From CAYFUT01 sp964346395 (GTDB lineage: Bacteria > Bacillota > Halanaerobiia > Halobacteroidales > Halobacteroidaceae): 60,151 bases of DNA. The stretch lies in the NCBI GenBank assembly GCA_964346395.1, contig CAYFUT010000011.1, forward strand, positions 1 to 60,151, read 5' to 3'. Both the position numbers and the translations under genes were made by a program. The notes beneath the pieces are model-generated. The model was not told the origin of the DNA. It saw nothing but the letters and a program-made list of their open reading frames with translations, and searched no databases. Below, piece by piece: positions 35,379 to 42,803 of this stretch; position 1 is the stretch's first letter; every line of letters begins with the position of its first letter.

Positions 35379-35478
35379 NNNNNNNNNNNNNNNNNNNNNN
35401 NNNNNNNNNNNNNNNNNNNNNNNNNNNNNNNNNNNNNNNNNNNNNNNNNNNNNNNNNNNNNNNNNNNNNNNNNNNNNN
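35379..35478. other. Assembly gap (100 N) between argJ and argB
   Basis: Exactly 100 Ns, the default for a gap of unknown size. The flanks do not match each other, unlike the gap at 44 kb, so real sequence of unknown length may be missing from the argJ-argB spacer. Confidence 0.95.
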
Positions 35479-35514
35479 GCTCAGCCGAACCCCCGCACAG
35501 AAAAACCACCACTT

Positions 35515-36705
35515 CTACGTATGATATTCAGCATTGATTTCTACATAATCATAAGATAAATCACAAGTCCATACCTTTTCCGCTCCTGAACCGCGGTTTA
35601 AATCTACTTTAATGGTAACTTCCTTCGTGCGCAGCAAGTCATCCGGATAGTCATGCACTTCTTCCTCGGGACCAAATATAGGTTCTCCATTCATCTTCAC
35701 TTCCAGTTTAGGTACTTCCACCTGAACCCCAGCTGCCCCCACAGCAGCTACAATTCGGCCCCAGTTAGGATCTTCTCCAAACAGAGCAGTTTTAACCAAA
35801 TTAGAATCAGCAATTTTTTTAGCCATCTTTTCCGCCTGCTGCTCCGAATTCGCTCCTTTAACCTCTATTTCTACAAACTTAGTAGCTCCTTCCCCGTCCC
35901 GCACAATAGCCTGGGCCAACTCTCTCGTGATATGTTCTAAAGCACCCAAAAACTGTTCATATTTAGGACCTTTCTCAGTAATCGGCTCATTACCTGCCTG
36001 CCCATTAGTTAAGACTGCTACCGTATCATTAGTACTTTGATCCCCATCAACTGTAATTTTATTGAACGAATAATCCACTGCTTCCCGCAGTGCTTCCTCT
36101 AACAATTGATTGTCAATCGCCGCATCAGTAGTTAAAAAGGAAAGCATAGTTGCCATATTAGGTTCAATCATTCCCGAACCCTTAGCAATCCCACCCAGCC
36201 GAACAGTAGTTCCCGCTATCTCAAACTCAACAGCAATTTCCTTAGGGAACGTATCAGTGGTCATAATCGCCCTTACCGCCCGGCTGCTTCCCGCTGGTTT
36301 TAAATCACTAACTGCCTGTCTTAAGCCAGCAGTCACCCGGTCAATAGGTAGAGGTTCTCCGATAATCCCCGTCGAAGCCACTAGTATATCTTCAGGTTCC
36401 ACTGCCAGTTCTTCTGCCGCTGTTGCTGCCATTTTTTCTGCATCGCGCCAGCCTCGTTCTCCGGTACAGGCATTAGCATTACCGCTGTTAACTACAATTG
36501 CCTGCAGTTTTTCCGGCTCCAAATGCTGCTGGCTTAATTTAACCGGAGCAGCTTTAACTTGATTGGTAGTAAATACTGCTGTTCCTTGCGCAGGAGCCTG
36601 ACTATAAATAACCGCTACATCCAAACCTTCTTCCTTGACTCCCGCTCTTACTCCTGCCGCCGTAAACTTATCCGCTGCTGTAACACCGCCTTCAATCTGC
36701 TGCAT
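35515..36705 (-). CDS. argJ: Bifunctional glutamate N-acetyltransferase/ornithine acetyltransferase
   Basis: 396 residues. The autocatalytic cleavage site is present in the motif EPNMATMLSFLTTDA, where the Thr after MA becomes the nucleophile of the beta chain. Flanking motifs VVNSGNANACTG and GEGATKFVEIEVKGA are typical. It transfers acetyl between acetylornithine and glutamate, so acetyl groups are recycled. RBS AGGGAGGG precedes the ATG. It follows argC by 80 bp with a heptameric repeat in between. Confidence 0.96.
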   Translation of the reverse strand: MQQIEGGVTAADKFTAAGVRAGVKEEGLDVAVIYSQAPAQGTAVFTTNQVKAAPVKLSQQHLEPEKLQAIVVNSGNANACTGERGWRDAEKMAATAAEELAVEPEDILVASTGIIGEPLPIDRVTAGLRQAVSDLKPAGSSRAVRAIMTTDTFPKEIAVEFEIAGTTVRLGGIAKGSGMIEPNMATMLSFLTTDAAIDNQLLEEALREAVDYSFNKITVDGDQSTNDTVAVLTNGQAGNEPITEKGPKYEQFLGALEHITRELAQAIVRDGEGATKFVEIEVKGANSEQQAEKMAKKIADSNLVKTALFGEDPNWGRIVAAVGAAGVQVEVPKLEVKMNGEPIFGPEEEVHDYPDDLLRTKEVTIKVDLNRGSGAEKVWTCDLSYDYVEINAEYHT

Positions 36706-36750
36706 ATTTATCCCTCCCTATAAATTACCTTCTATATTTTTTATCATTTT

Positions 36751-36785
36751 CATTCTTCATTCTTCATTCTTCATTCTCCATTTTA
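36751..36785. repeat. Period-7 tandem repeat (CATTCTT) between argC and argJ
   Basis: About five heptads: three exact CATTCTT, then CATTCTC and CATTTTA. On the coding (minus) strand they read AATGAAG-type and begin immediately after the tandem stop codons of argC. Confidence 0.85.
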
Positions 36786-37814
36786 TCATAAGTAAAGTCC
36801 AGCTTTTTCTAAGCCAGTCGTTTCTTCCCAACCAGCCACTAAGTTTAAATTCTGTACTGCCTGTCCTGCCGAACCTTTAATCAAATTATCTATTGCCGCT
36901 AATACTACCACCTGACCGCGGTCATTAACAGTTACTGCTAAATCACAATAATTAGAACCAGCTACATACTTAAGCTGCGGTGTTTTATCAGTTAAGATTC
37001 GTACAAATTCTTCTCCGCTGTAAAAATCCTGATAGCAGGAAATTAAATCTTGTTCAGATAAATTATTCGTTAAATTGCCGTAAATTGTTGCTAATATCCC
37101 CCGTTTTACCGGCAGCAAATGAGGCGTAAAAGTAACTTCAGTTTTTTCTGGTGTCCAGGCAGTTAACCTTTCTTCTATTTCTGACTGATGGCGGTGATTA
37201 GCAACTTTATACGCCTTGAAATTTTCCTCTACTTCACAAAAATGAGTCCCGCGGGTCGGTTTACGGCCAGCTCCGGTAACTCCTGATTTAGCATCAATGA
37301 TAATCCCCTGCGAATCAATCAATCCCTCTTTCACCAGCGGATAAAGAGCTAAAATAGAAGTAGTAGGATAACAGCCGGGATTAGCAATTAAATTACTAGT
37401 CCTCACTTCTTCTCGATTTATCTCCGGCAGACCGTAGATACCGCTGTTCAATAAATCAGGACTCGAATGTTCTTGATACCACTCTTCATAGGTAGCTAGT
37501 TTTTGATAGCGGTAGTCCCCGCTTAAATCAATAACTGTAACTCCCTGCTCTACAAAATCAGGCACTACCTCCATTGATACTCCGTGCGGCAAAGCCGTAA
37601 ATACCACCTCAGAAGCTGCTGCCACTTGTTCTACATTTAGTTTTTCACATTCTATATCTAGTTTTTCTTTTAGATGGGGATATATATCTGCTATCTGCTC
37701 CCCAGCAAAACTATGCGACGTTAAGGCGTTTATTTCTACCTCTGGATGTTCGGCTAATAGACGTACTAGTTCCACTCCTGTATAACCAGTAGCCCCTATC
37801 ACACTAACTTTCAT
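36786..37814 (-). CDS. argC: N-acetyl-gamma-glutamyl-phosphate reductase
   Basis: 342 residues. The NADP-binding motif VIGATGYTGVELVRLL is N-terminal, the catalytic Cys lies in NPGCYPTTS, and HRHQSEIEE and the SNYCDLAV segment are typical of the type-1 enzyme. It reduces acetylglutamyl phosphate to the semialdehyde used by ArgD. RBS GGGGAGGG precedes the ATG. It is first in the operon and driven by an ARG-box-like promoter. Confidence 0.96.
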   Translation of the reverse strand: MKVSVIGATGYTGVELVRLLAEHPEVEINALTSHSFAGEQIADIYPHLKEKLDIECEKLNVEQVAAASEVVFTALPHGVSMEVVPDFVEQGVTVIDLSGDYRYQKLATYEEWYQEHSSPDLLNSGIYGLPEINREEVRTSNLIANPGCYPTTSILALYPLVKEGLIDSQGIIIDAKSGVTGAGRKPTRGTHFCEVEENFKAYKVANHRHQSEIEERLTAWTPEKTEVTFTPHLLPVKRGILATIYGNLTNNLSEQDLISCYQDFYSGEEFVRILTDKTPQLKYVAGSNYCDLAVTVNDRGQVVVLAAIDNLIKGSAGQAVQNLNLVAGWEETTGLEKAGLYL

Positions 37815-37852
37815 GTTTTACCCTCCCCACAATAGCCAATTCTTTATTTATA

Positions 37853-37881
37853 ATTATACATAAAATAGTATAAAAATACAA
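37853..37881 (-). promoter_or_regulatory. argC promoter with ARG-box-like site
   Basis: Minus-strand TTGTAT (37876-37881) and TATAAT (37853-37858) are separated by 17 bp; TGTATTTTTATAC (37868-37880) overlaps the -35. Layout and sequence parallel the carA promoter. Confidence 0.7.
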
Positions 37882-38092
37882 ACAGTTTCTTTACTAGTCC
37901 GCTAGAAACTATTAACTAACAACTGGAGCCAACCACTACTTTTCTTATGTAAAAATTTTAGTTTAAATCTGTAAATATCACCTGTTAATTATAATTATAC
38001 CTCTTTCTACGCAAAATATAAAGTATTCTCGGTATAAGAGCCCAAAAACCAATTCATACTAGAAATAAATACTGCAATTAGGAGGCACGTAA

Positions 38093-38263
38093 ATGTCTCA
38101 ACAAGATCAGGATATTGACGAGTTAAAGCAAGAAATAGAAAAAATGAGAGAACAGCTGCATAAAATAGCCACCAAAAAAGAAAAATTCACCCACCAACGG
38201 GTGATAAAAATCAGCCAGAAACTGGATGAATTACTCAATCAACTCTATGAAAAATTATATTAA
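38093..38263 (+). CDS. Spo0E-like sporulation regulatory phosphatase
   Basis: A 56-residue plus-strand gene with an excellent RBS (AGGAGG, 7 nt before the ATG) and its own terminator. The sequence is almost entirely helical; a first helix at ~8-28 and a second at ~35-53 contain the family signature SQKLDELLNQ (residues 41-50). Spo0E-type proteins dephosphorylate Spo0A~P, delaying sporulation. The family usually also has an upstream His/Asn turn region, here FTHQ. It is divergent from argC. The presence of such a gene supports a sporulating lineage. Confidence 0.8.
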   Translation: MSQQDQDIDELKQEIEKMREQLHKIATKKEKFTHQRVIKISQKLDELLNQLYEKLY

Positions 38264-38275
38264 AACTCCCTTTTG

Positions 38276-38303
38276 ACTGCAGCTGCCGCTGCAGTTATTT
38301 TTT
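38276..38303 (+). terminator. Terminator of the Spo0E-like gene
   Basis: The 8-bp stem ACTGCAGC / GCTGCAGT with loop TGCC is followed by TATTTTTTT on the plus strand, 12 nt after the Spo0E-like stop codon and immediately before the convergent small membrane protein. Confidence 0.88.
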
Positions 38304-38485
38304 TATAAATCTGATAGCAGCTTAATACCGCCGCCTAAAATTGCTCCGCCCACTAAACTTTTAAATATCCAGAAAGGAAAACTAGTAATCACTATTACCA
38401 GTCCTAAACAACTAAGTAAACTTCCGGCGCCCAATTTAATTTCTTTGTGATTATAAAACCAAATACGTTTTAATTGCTCCAGCAT
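38303..38485 (-). CDS. Small two-helix membrane protein
   Basis: 60 residues with a basic N-terminal amphipathic stretch and two hydrophobic segments (~17-37 and ~40-57) containing GAILGGGIKLL. AGGAGG lies 10 nt before the ATG, which supports a real gene. It is convergent to the Spo0E-like gene and shares its 3' border. Function is unknown. Confidence 0.6.
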   Translation of the reverse strand: MLEQLKRIWFYNHKEIKLGAGSLLSCLGLVIVITSFPFWIFKSLVGGAILGGGIKLLSDL

Positions 38486-38658
38486 AGAGGATCTTCCTCC
38501 TCTCTCATTCTTTCAATCACTAATTAACTATCCGCATAATAGTATATGTTATAATTATAAATCAGTGCAGACTTATAATCTGTAATCCAAATTACTTAAT
38601 TCACTAATCTAACCGCTATTTAAATTATTCTTTTGGGCAGCACTTCCTTTCCAAATCT

Positions 38659-38689
38659 AAGACCAGATGCCCAAAGGACATCTGGTCTT
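38659..38689 (-). terminator. Hairpin after the SNF2 helicase gene
   Basis: A perfect 11-bp stem (AAGACCAGATG / CATCTGGTCTT) lies 50 nt past the helicase stop codon. The following minus-strand sequence is only moderately T-rich, so this is a likely rather than certain terminator. Confidence 0.6.
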
Positions 38690-38738
38690 CTAATTAAAAA
38701 ATTATAGGCATTAATTTAAGCTAAATTTAATTCTGAAT

Positions 38739-40178
38739 TTAAAGTAAAAATTTTTCCCTTTCTTTATCTTCACCAGCTGTTACTAAGTCATTCAGTTCTC
38801 CAATTACTCCTTCCACAAGGTTGATTTTTTCGGCTAGAGTATTAACTATTCTCTCTTCTACTGTATCTCGAGTTGCTAAATTATAAACAGTAACCGAGTT
38901 CTGTTGGCCCAACCGATCTACCCGCCCTACTCTTTGCTCTAACCGCATGGGATTCCAGGGTAAATCATAATTGATAATTACATTACAAAACTGTAAATTA
39001 ATCCCCTGCCGCCCCGCTCCTGTACTTAGCAGTATATCTCCCTGTTCTTGAAAGAAGTTTTTAGTCCATTCTTTTTGATTATCTGATAGATTCCCATTAA
39101 ATACAACTGGGTTATAGCCCTGCTGCTGTAAATAATAACCTAAATACCCCTGAGTAGCTTGGTATTCAGTAAAAATTATTACCTGTTCGGAAACTTCAGT
39201 TAAAATTTGTTCTACTTCTTTTACTTTTTGATTTTTCCCGATTTTAGCAGCAATATCTAGCAGTAAACTAACCTCTTCTTCCTGCCAATTTTCATGTTGA
39301 TTAAATAAATCCTGTAAACTTTTAGCAGCAGCAAAAGGACTGCTGCATACTTCTCTTTGGAGGGTTATCCGCTGTAAACCATTGGCCTGGGTTTCTTCTT
39401 CAGTTGTCAAATCAGTAATTCGTTGGTAGAGTTTAGCTTCCTGATCAGTTAATTCCACAGGTAAAAGTTCCACCTGTCGGGAGGCGGATTCCCAACCAAT
39501 ATCCTCTCTTTCATTTCTAATCATTACCTCCGCTAATTGGTCGGATAACTGCTCGTTATTAACAGTAGAACACTGTCGGTGGAATTGATTATAATCCTTA
39601 AATTTCTGCGGTTCTAATAAGCGGACTAAATTATATAACTCCCGGAGATCATTCTGAAGGGGAGTAGCAGTTAATAATAATAAATATTCTTTAGGAATTT
39701 GATCTACAAACTGCCAATTCTGAGTTTCATCATTCTTCAATTTTTGTGCCTCATCAACAATTACTAAATCAAACCCGCGGTCACAAATAATATCCGCATG
39801 CGGCTCTCGTTTTGCTAAATCAAGAGAAGCAATTATAATATCAAAATAATGCCAGCCCTTTCCCTTGCGGTTGTTATATAAATCAATTTTAAACTTATCA
39901 TGGAGTTCATTCCACCACTGAAACCCCAGCGAAGCAGGAGTTAAAATCAAGCAAGTATCCACTGCCCCCCGCAGCAGATACTCCTTTAAAATTAATCCAG
40001 CTTCAATCGTCTTCCCCAGTCCTACTTCATCAGCTAATAAAGCTCTACCGTCCAGTTGGTCAATTACTCTTTTCGCAGTTTCCTCTTGATGAGGTAGTAA
40101 AGAAAATTCTTGCTGCTGCCAGTAGTTCTGTAGTTCTTCTACTGCTAATAGTTTATTTGCTGGTTGCATTAGAGGCAT
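38739..40178 (-). CDS. SNF2/RapA-family DNA-dependent ATPase
   Basis: About 479 residues, essentially a bare SF2 motor. Visible motifs are LLPHQEETAKR (Q-like), ADEVGLGKTIEAG (Walker A), LVIVDEAQKLKN (DEAQ box), LLTATPLQND, IIFTEYQATQGYL, STGAGRQGINLQ and EQRVGRVDRLGQ. There is no SWIM, HKD or nuclease domain, unlike longer SNF2 proteins of defence systems. It may remodel RNA polymerase or nucleoprotein. The ATG at 40178 follows GGAG by 9 nt. It lies near small unknown membrane-protein genes and has no obvious partner. Confidence 0.88.
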   Translation of the reverse strand: MPLMQPANKLLAVEELQNYWQQQEFSLLPHQEETAKRVIDQLDGRALLADEVGLGKTIEAGLILKEYLLRGAVDTCLILTPASLGFQWWNELHDKFKIDLYNNRKGKGWHYFDIIIASLDLAKREPHADIICDRGFDLVIVDEAQKLKNDETQNWQFVDQIPKEYLLLLTATPLQNDLRELYNLVRLLEPQKFKDYNQFHRQCSTVNNEQLSDQLAEVMIRNEREDIGWESASRQVELLPVELTDQEAKLYQRITDLTTEEETQANGLQRITLQREVCSSPFAAAKSLQDLFNQHENWQEEEVSLLLDIAAKIGKNQKVKEVEQILTEVSEQVIIFTEYQATQGYLGYYLQQQGYNPVVFNGNLSDNQKEWTKNFFQEQGDILLSTGAGRQGINLQFCNVIINYDLPWNPMRLEQRVGRVDRLGQQNSVTVYNLATRDTVEERIVNTLAEKINLVEGVIGELNDLVTAGEDKEREKFLL

Positions 40179-40221
40179 TTTTATCAACTCCAATAAGTTA
40201 TATAATCTCCTTTAACAACTA

Positions 40222-40674
40222 TTAACTTCTTAATCTATTTCTAAATAGTAAATAACCGGCCAACCCTAAATGAATTATTAAACCTAATCCTAAGGTTAAG
40301 TATATATTCCAGTTAATATAATCTCTATAACCAGTTGCTACAAATAAATACTCAATAACTGTAGCTCCCACAACAAAAGCAGCTACTAAGCCCCAATTAA
40401 ATTTAATCCGGGGGAAATAATACCCAAAAATAATCACGGGCGGCACCCAAGCTGCTAAAATCCCCAACGGGATGTTGGCCCAGGAAATCAAAGCAGCATT
40501 GAATTTCCACCAACTAAAGATATTAATTGCTAAATATTGAACAACTAAAGCTACTATAAATCCTCCTATTAATCCAAAGGGAAGTAAATTAATGATTTCT
40601 TTTTTCGGTACTAACAAAAACATCCCCACCAGCAAACTGAGAAAAAAGTAAATCCAAATTAAACTAAACTCCAT
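40222..40674 (-). CDS. Membrane protein of unknown function
   Basis: About 150 residues with roughly five membrane segments and short loops (WWKFNAALISWANIPLGI; FGYYFPRIKFNWGLV). Its topology recalls the clostridial CBO0543-type membrane family, but the match is from memory and weak. The ATG at 40674 is chosen because AAGGTAGGG lies 6 nt upstream; the longer frame adds an unlikely 30-residue leader. It lies 43 bp upstream of the helicase gene. Confidence 0.6.
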   Translation of the reverse strand: MEFSLIWIYFFLSLLVGMFLLVPKKEIINLLPFGLIGGFIVALVVQYLAINIFSWWKFNAALISWANIPLGILAAWVPPVIIFGYYFPRIKFNWGLVAAFVVGATVIEYLFVATGYRDYINWNIYLTLGLGLIIHLGLAGYLLFRNRLRS

Positions 40675-40804
40675 TTTTATCCCTACCTTCAGATAGTTTT
40701 CATTTTTATTATGCCTCAATCCAACTATAAATATAGTGGTAAATATTGAGGAGTAACTTCTCATCGGTTGTACATCAATATTCCTCCCAATTTTAACGGA
40801 GCAA

Positions 40805-40831
40805 AAAATAAAAAAACACCCCCGCGGGTGT
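40805..40831 (-). terminator. Terminator overlapping the stop codon of the 40831-41283 gene
   Basis: The stem ACACCC / GGGTGT is followed on the minus strand by TTTTTTTATTTTTT. It touches the stop codon of the hypothetical gene and ends the two-gene unit with the TIGR04086-like gene. Confidence 0.75.
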
Positions 40832-41283
40832 CAAAGAGCCTCTTGTTGCCAATTATTTTTTGTTGTCCAAATAAAACTAGCTGTTTGCTGGTTATCAAAA
40901 TCAATCTGCGCTACTAACTTATTTAAGTTTTCTAAAGCTCTTTTTATAACCTCCTTATCTTCACTTTGTATTTTGGCTGTTACTTCTACCCCCTCATAAT
41001 TAAATTTAAACTCAAACCCCGGCACTTCTCCTTTAGAATCAACAAAAATTTCTTTTAGATTGCTCCAAATCTCACTACCGATTGCTTTTAAAAAACCAGT
41101 GGACACAGTACCTAAAATAAAAGTAATTACCGGCAGCCACTCTGCTTGATCAATAAACTCAGATTTTAACATTTCTTCCTTTTCGATCTTCCAGTTCATT
41201 AAGCCTTCGTAAATCTGCTGTTCTCTCTCTGCTGACGATTCCAGATGCCGCAGAGAAATTATCAATTCTTTATATTGATTCAT
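40831..41283 (-). CDS. Hypothetical protein
   Basis: About 150 residues: an N-terminal helical, charged region (~1-45), a short hydrophobic glycine-containing segment (WLPVITFILGTVSTGFLKAIG), then a small alpha/beta domain (GFEFKFNYEGVEVTAKIQSED) and a helix. The pattern could be a membrane-associated or effector-associated module, but I do not recognise it. ATG at 41283 with AGGTGG 5 nt upstream. It lies 15 bp after the TIGR04086-like gene, so they are probably cotranscribed. Confidence 0.55.
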   Translation of the reverse strand: MNQYKELIISLRHLESSAEREQQIYEGLMNWKIEKEEMLKSEFIDQAEWLPVITFILGTVSTGFLKAIGSEIWSNLKEIFVDSKGEVPGFEFKFNYEGVEVTAKIQSEDKEVIKRALENLNKLVAQIDFDNQQTASFIWTTKNNWQQEAL

Positions 41284-41298
41284 AACTACCACCTACTT

Positions 41299-41679
41299 TT
41301 AAACAATATTAATTCCTACCATCCCTCCTAGCCCAGCCACAATAAAAGCAAGTAATACCCGCAGCATTAGTCCCCAAGAAAATACCACTGACTGCCACAA
41401 ACTGCCTAGCATAATAATTATCAGCATATAAATTACCCCTACCAGTCCGCCATTCAACCAGCCGTTAGTTTTAACTCGATAAGCAGTTACCAAGCCTCCT
41501 ATAAAGATAGCTGCATAATTTAAAATAAATAATAAGTTAGTAGGAAGCTCATCAGTTAGACTAGTAAAATTAGTTATCAACCCCAACACTAAACCGCCTA
41601 CCGCCAATAAACCTAAACTGACCACTACCCCCCATAAAATACCCTTTAACTGAAGCATAGTCTTCTGCTGCGCAGTCAT
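41299..41679 (-). CDS. TIGR04086-family membrane protein
   Basis: About 126 residues with four membrane segments: LKGILWGVVVSLGLLAVGGLV, LLFILNYAAIFIGGLVTAYR, GGLVGVIYMLIIIMLGS and a glycine-rich last helix (VAGLGGMVGINIV). This matches the small YrzE-like TIGR04086 family of Firmicutes, whose function is unknown and which often sits near sec or queuosine genes; neither is present here. ATG at 41679 with GGAGGG 6 nt upstream. Confidence 0.75.
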   Translation of the reverse strand: MTAQQKTMLQLKGILWGVVVSLGLLAVGGLVLGLITNFTSLTDELPTNLLFILNYAAIFIGGLVTAYRVKTNGWLNGGLVGVIYMLIIIMLGSLWQSVVFSWGLMLRVLLAFIVAGLGGMVGINIV

Positions 41680-41745
41680 CAATTTCCCTCCTTAAGACTC
41701 TTTAGGATTCTCAGCAAAAATATTAGCTTATTTTACTCGTATCAC

Positions 41746-41976
41746 GGCTAAATCAGCCCTTCAACTCGACGATTAGTCCTTTTCCTAGCAGGGGTGGGTG
41801 GGGGTTTTTAGCTGACATTTAGCGTTTTTTCTTTATGAATATCCCCTACCCAGCCTATTAAAATTGCCTTAAAAAGAACTTTTTTATTTTAATAGGCTGG
41901 GTAGGGGATGAAGAAAAAACGCTACCGGAAGCTAATAACCCCCACCTTCCCCTGCTGAAGAACACCTGAATTAGCC
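41746..41976. repeat. 231-bp nested palindromic element (MITE-like)
   Basis: The element fills the spacer between the TIGR04086-like gene and surE. Ends are GGCTAAATCAG and CTGAATTAGCC (10 of 11). Inside are near-perfect arms 41787-41813/41930-41956, perfect 13-bp arms 41821-41833/41911-41923, and perfect 24-bp arms 41841-41864/41886-41909 around a small AAAAAG-AA-CTTTTT hairpin. There is no ORF inside. The folded form would be a long cruciform or hairpin. A relic lies at 8323-8361. Confidence 0.85.
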
Positions 41977-42030
41977 GAAAAGCCTACTTTTATTATAAAA
42001 TATTCAAAGAGGGAAACCTTCATGACGATA

Positions 42031-42050
42031 CTGGGGATTATAAATCCCAG
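42031..42050. other. Hairpin overlapping the surE stop codon
   Basis: CTGGGGATT / AATCCCAG with one bulge encloses the surE stop codon. The T-run is on the plus-strand side, so on the coding strand it may protect the 3' end rather than terminate. Confidence 0.4.
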
Positions 42051-42787
42051 TTTTTTAATTCTTCAATTTTATCTTCCGCAGTTAAATTGAGAGTTAGCGG
42101 GGTAATAGAAATATAGCCCTGATTAACTGCTACTAAATCAGTTTCTTCATCATTACCAGTCTCTACTTCTCCCACTAACCAGTAATAACTTTCTCCTTTC
42201 GGATCTACCCGCTGTTCAAAAGTATTCTTATAACCCATATCCCCTAGTTTAGTAATTTTTACTCCGGCTTCCTGCTCTTTAGGAGCAGGTAAATTAATAT
42301 TCAGTAAAGTATCAACATCTAAACCACGGCGGTAGTAATCACAAATAAACTGAGAAATAAATTCTGCTCCCGGCTTAAAATTCCAATCTTCATGCGTAGC
42401 TAACGAGACAGCCACCGAAGGTACATCCACCAAAACCCCTTCAATAGCCGCTGATACTGTCCCTGAATAAAGCACATCATAACCTAAATTTGGCCCGGCA
42501 TTGATACCAGAAAGCAGCAGATCAACTTCTTTATCCAGCAGTGACTCTACGGCCAGCTTAACACAATCAGCCGGTGTTCCACTAACCGCAATACAGCGCG
42601 AATCTATAGCTTCAAATTCCATCTCCTTTGCTCTCAGCGGCTGCCGAATCGTAATAGCATGTCCAATAGCACTCCGCTCTTGGTCAGGAGCTACCATAAT
42701 AACTTCATGCTCCTGTTCTAATTCGCGGCATAAAGCTTGAATTCCCGGAGCAAAAATCCCATCATCATTAGTTAACAAAATCCTCAC
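42038..42787 (-). CDS. surE: 5'/3'-nucleotidase SurE
   Basis: 249 residues. The N-terminal metal-binding motif RILLTNDDGIFAPG, the SGTPADCVKLA region and DLLLSGINAGPNLG are diagnostic. SurE dephosphorylates nucleoside monophosphates and is linked to stationary-phase survival. Start GTG at 42787 (GGTGG 6 nt upstream) gives the family's usual MRILLTNDDG; a TTG two codons earlier is less likely. It lies 16 bp after the ClC gene and is probably cotranscribed with it. Confidence 0.93.
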   Translation of the reverse strand: MRILLTNDDGIFAPGIQALCRELEQEHEVIMVAPDQERSAIGHAITIRQPLRAKEMEFEAIDSRCIAVSGTPADCVKLAVESLLDKEVDLLLSGINAGPNLGYDVLYSGTVSAAIEGVLVDVPSVAVSLATHEDWNFKPGAEFISQFICDYYRRGLDVDTLLNINLPAPKEQEAGVKITKLGDMGYKNTFEQRVDPKGESYYWLVGEVETGNDEETDLVAVNQGYISITPLTLNLTAEDKIEELKNWDL

Positions 42788-42803
42788 TAGCAACCACCAA
42801 CCC

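Noticed and set aside
35279..35512. Minus-strand reading frame across the argJ-argB gap
   Set aside because: Half of it is Ns and the remainder has no recognisable family.
38739..41283. Defence island around the SNF2 helicase
   Set aside because: The helicase has no nuclease, methylase or DISARM/BREX-type partner; the neighbours are small membrane or unknown proteins.
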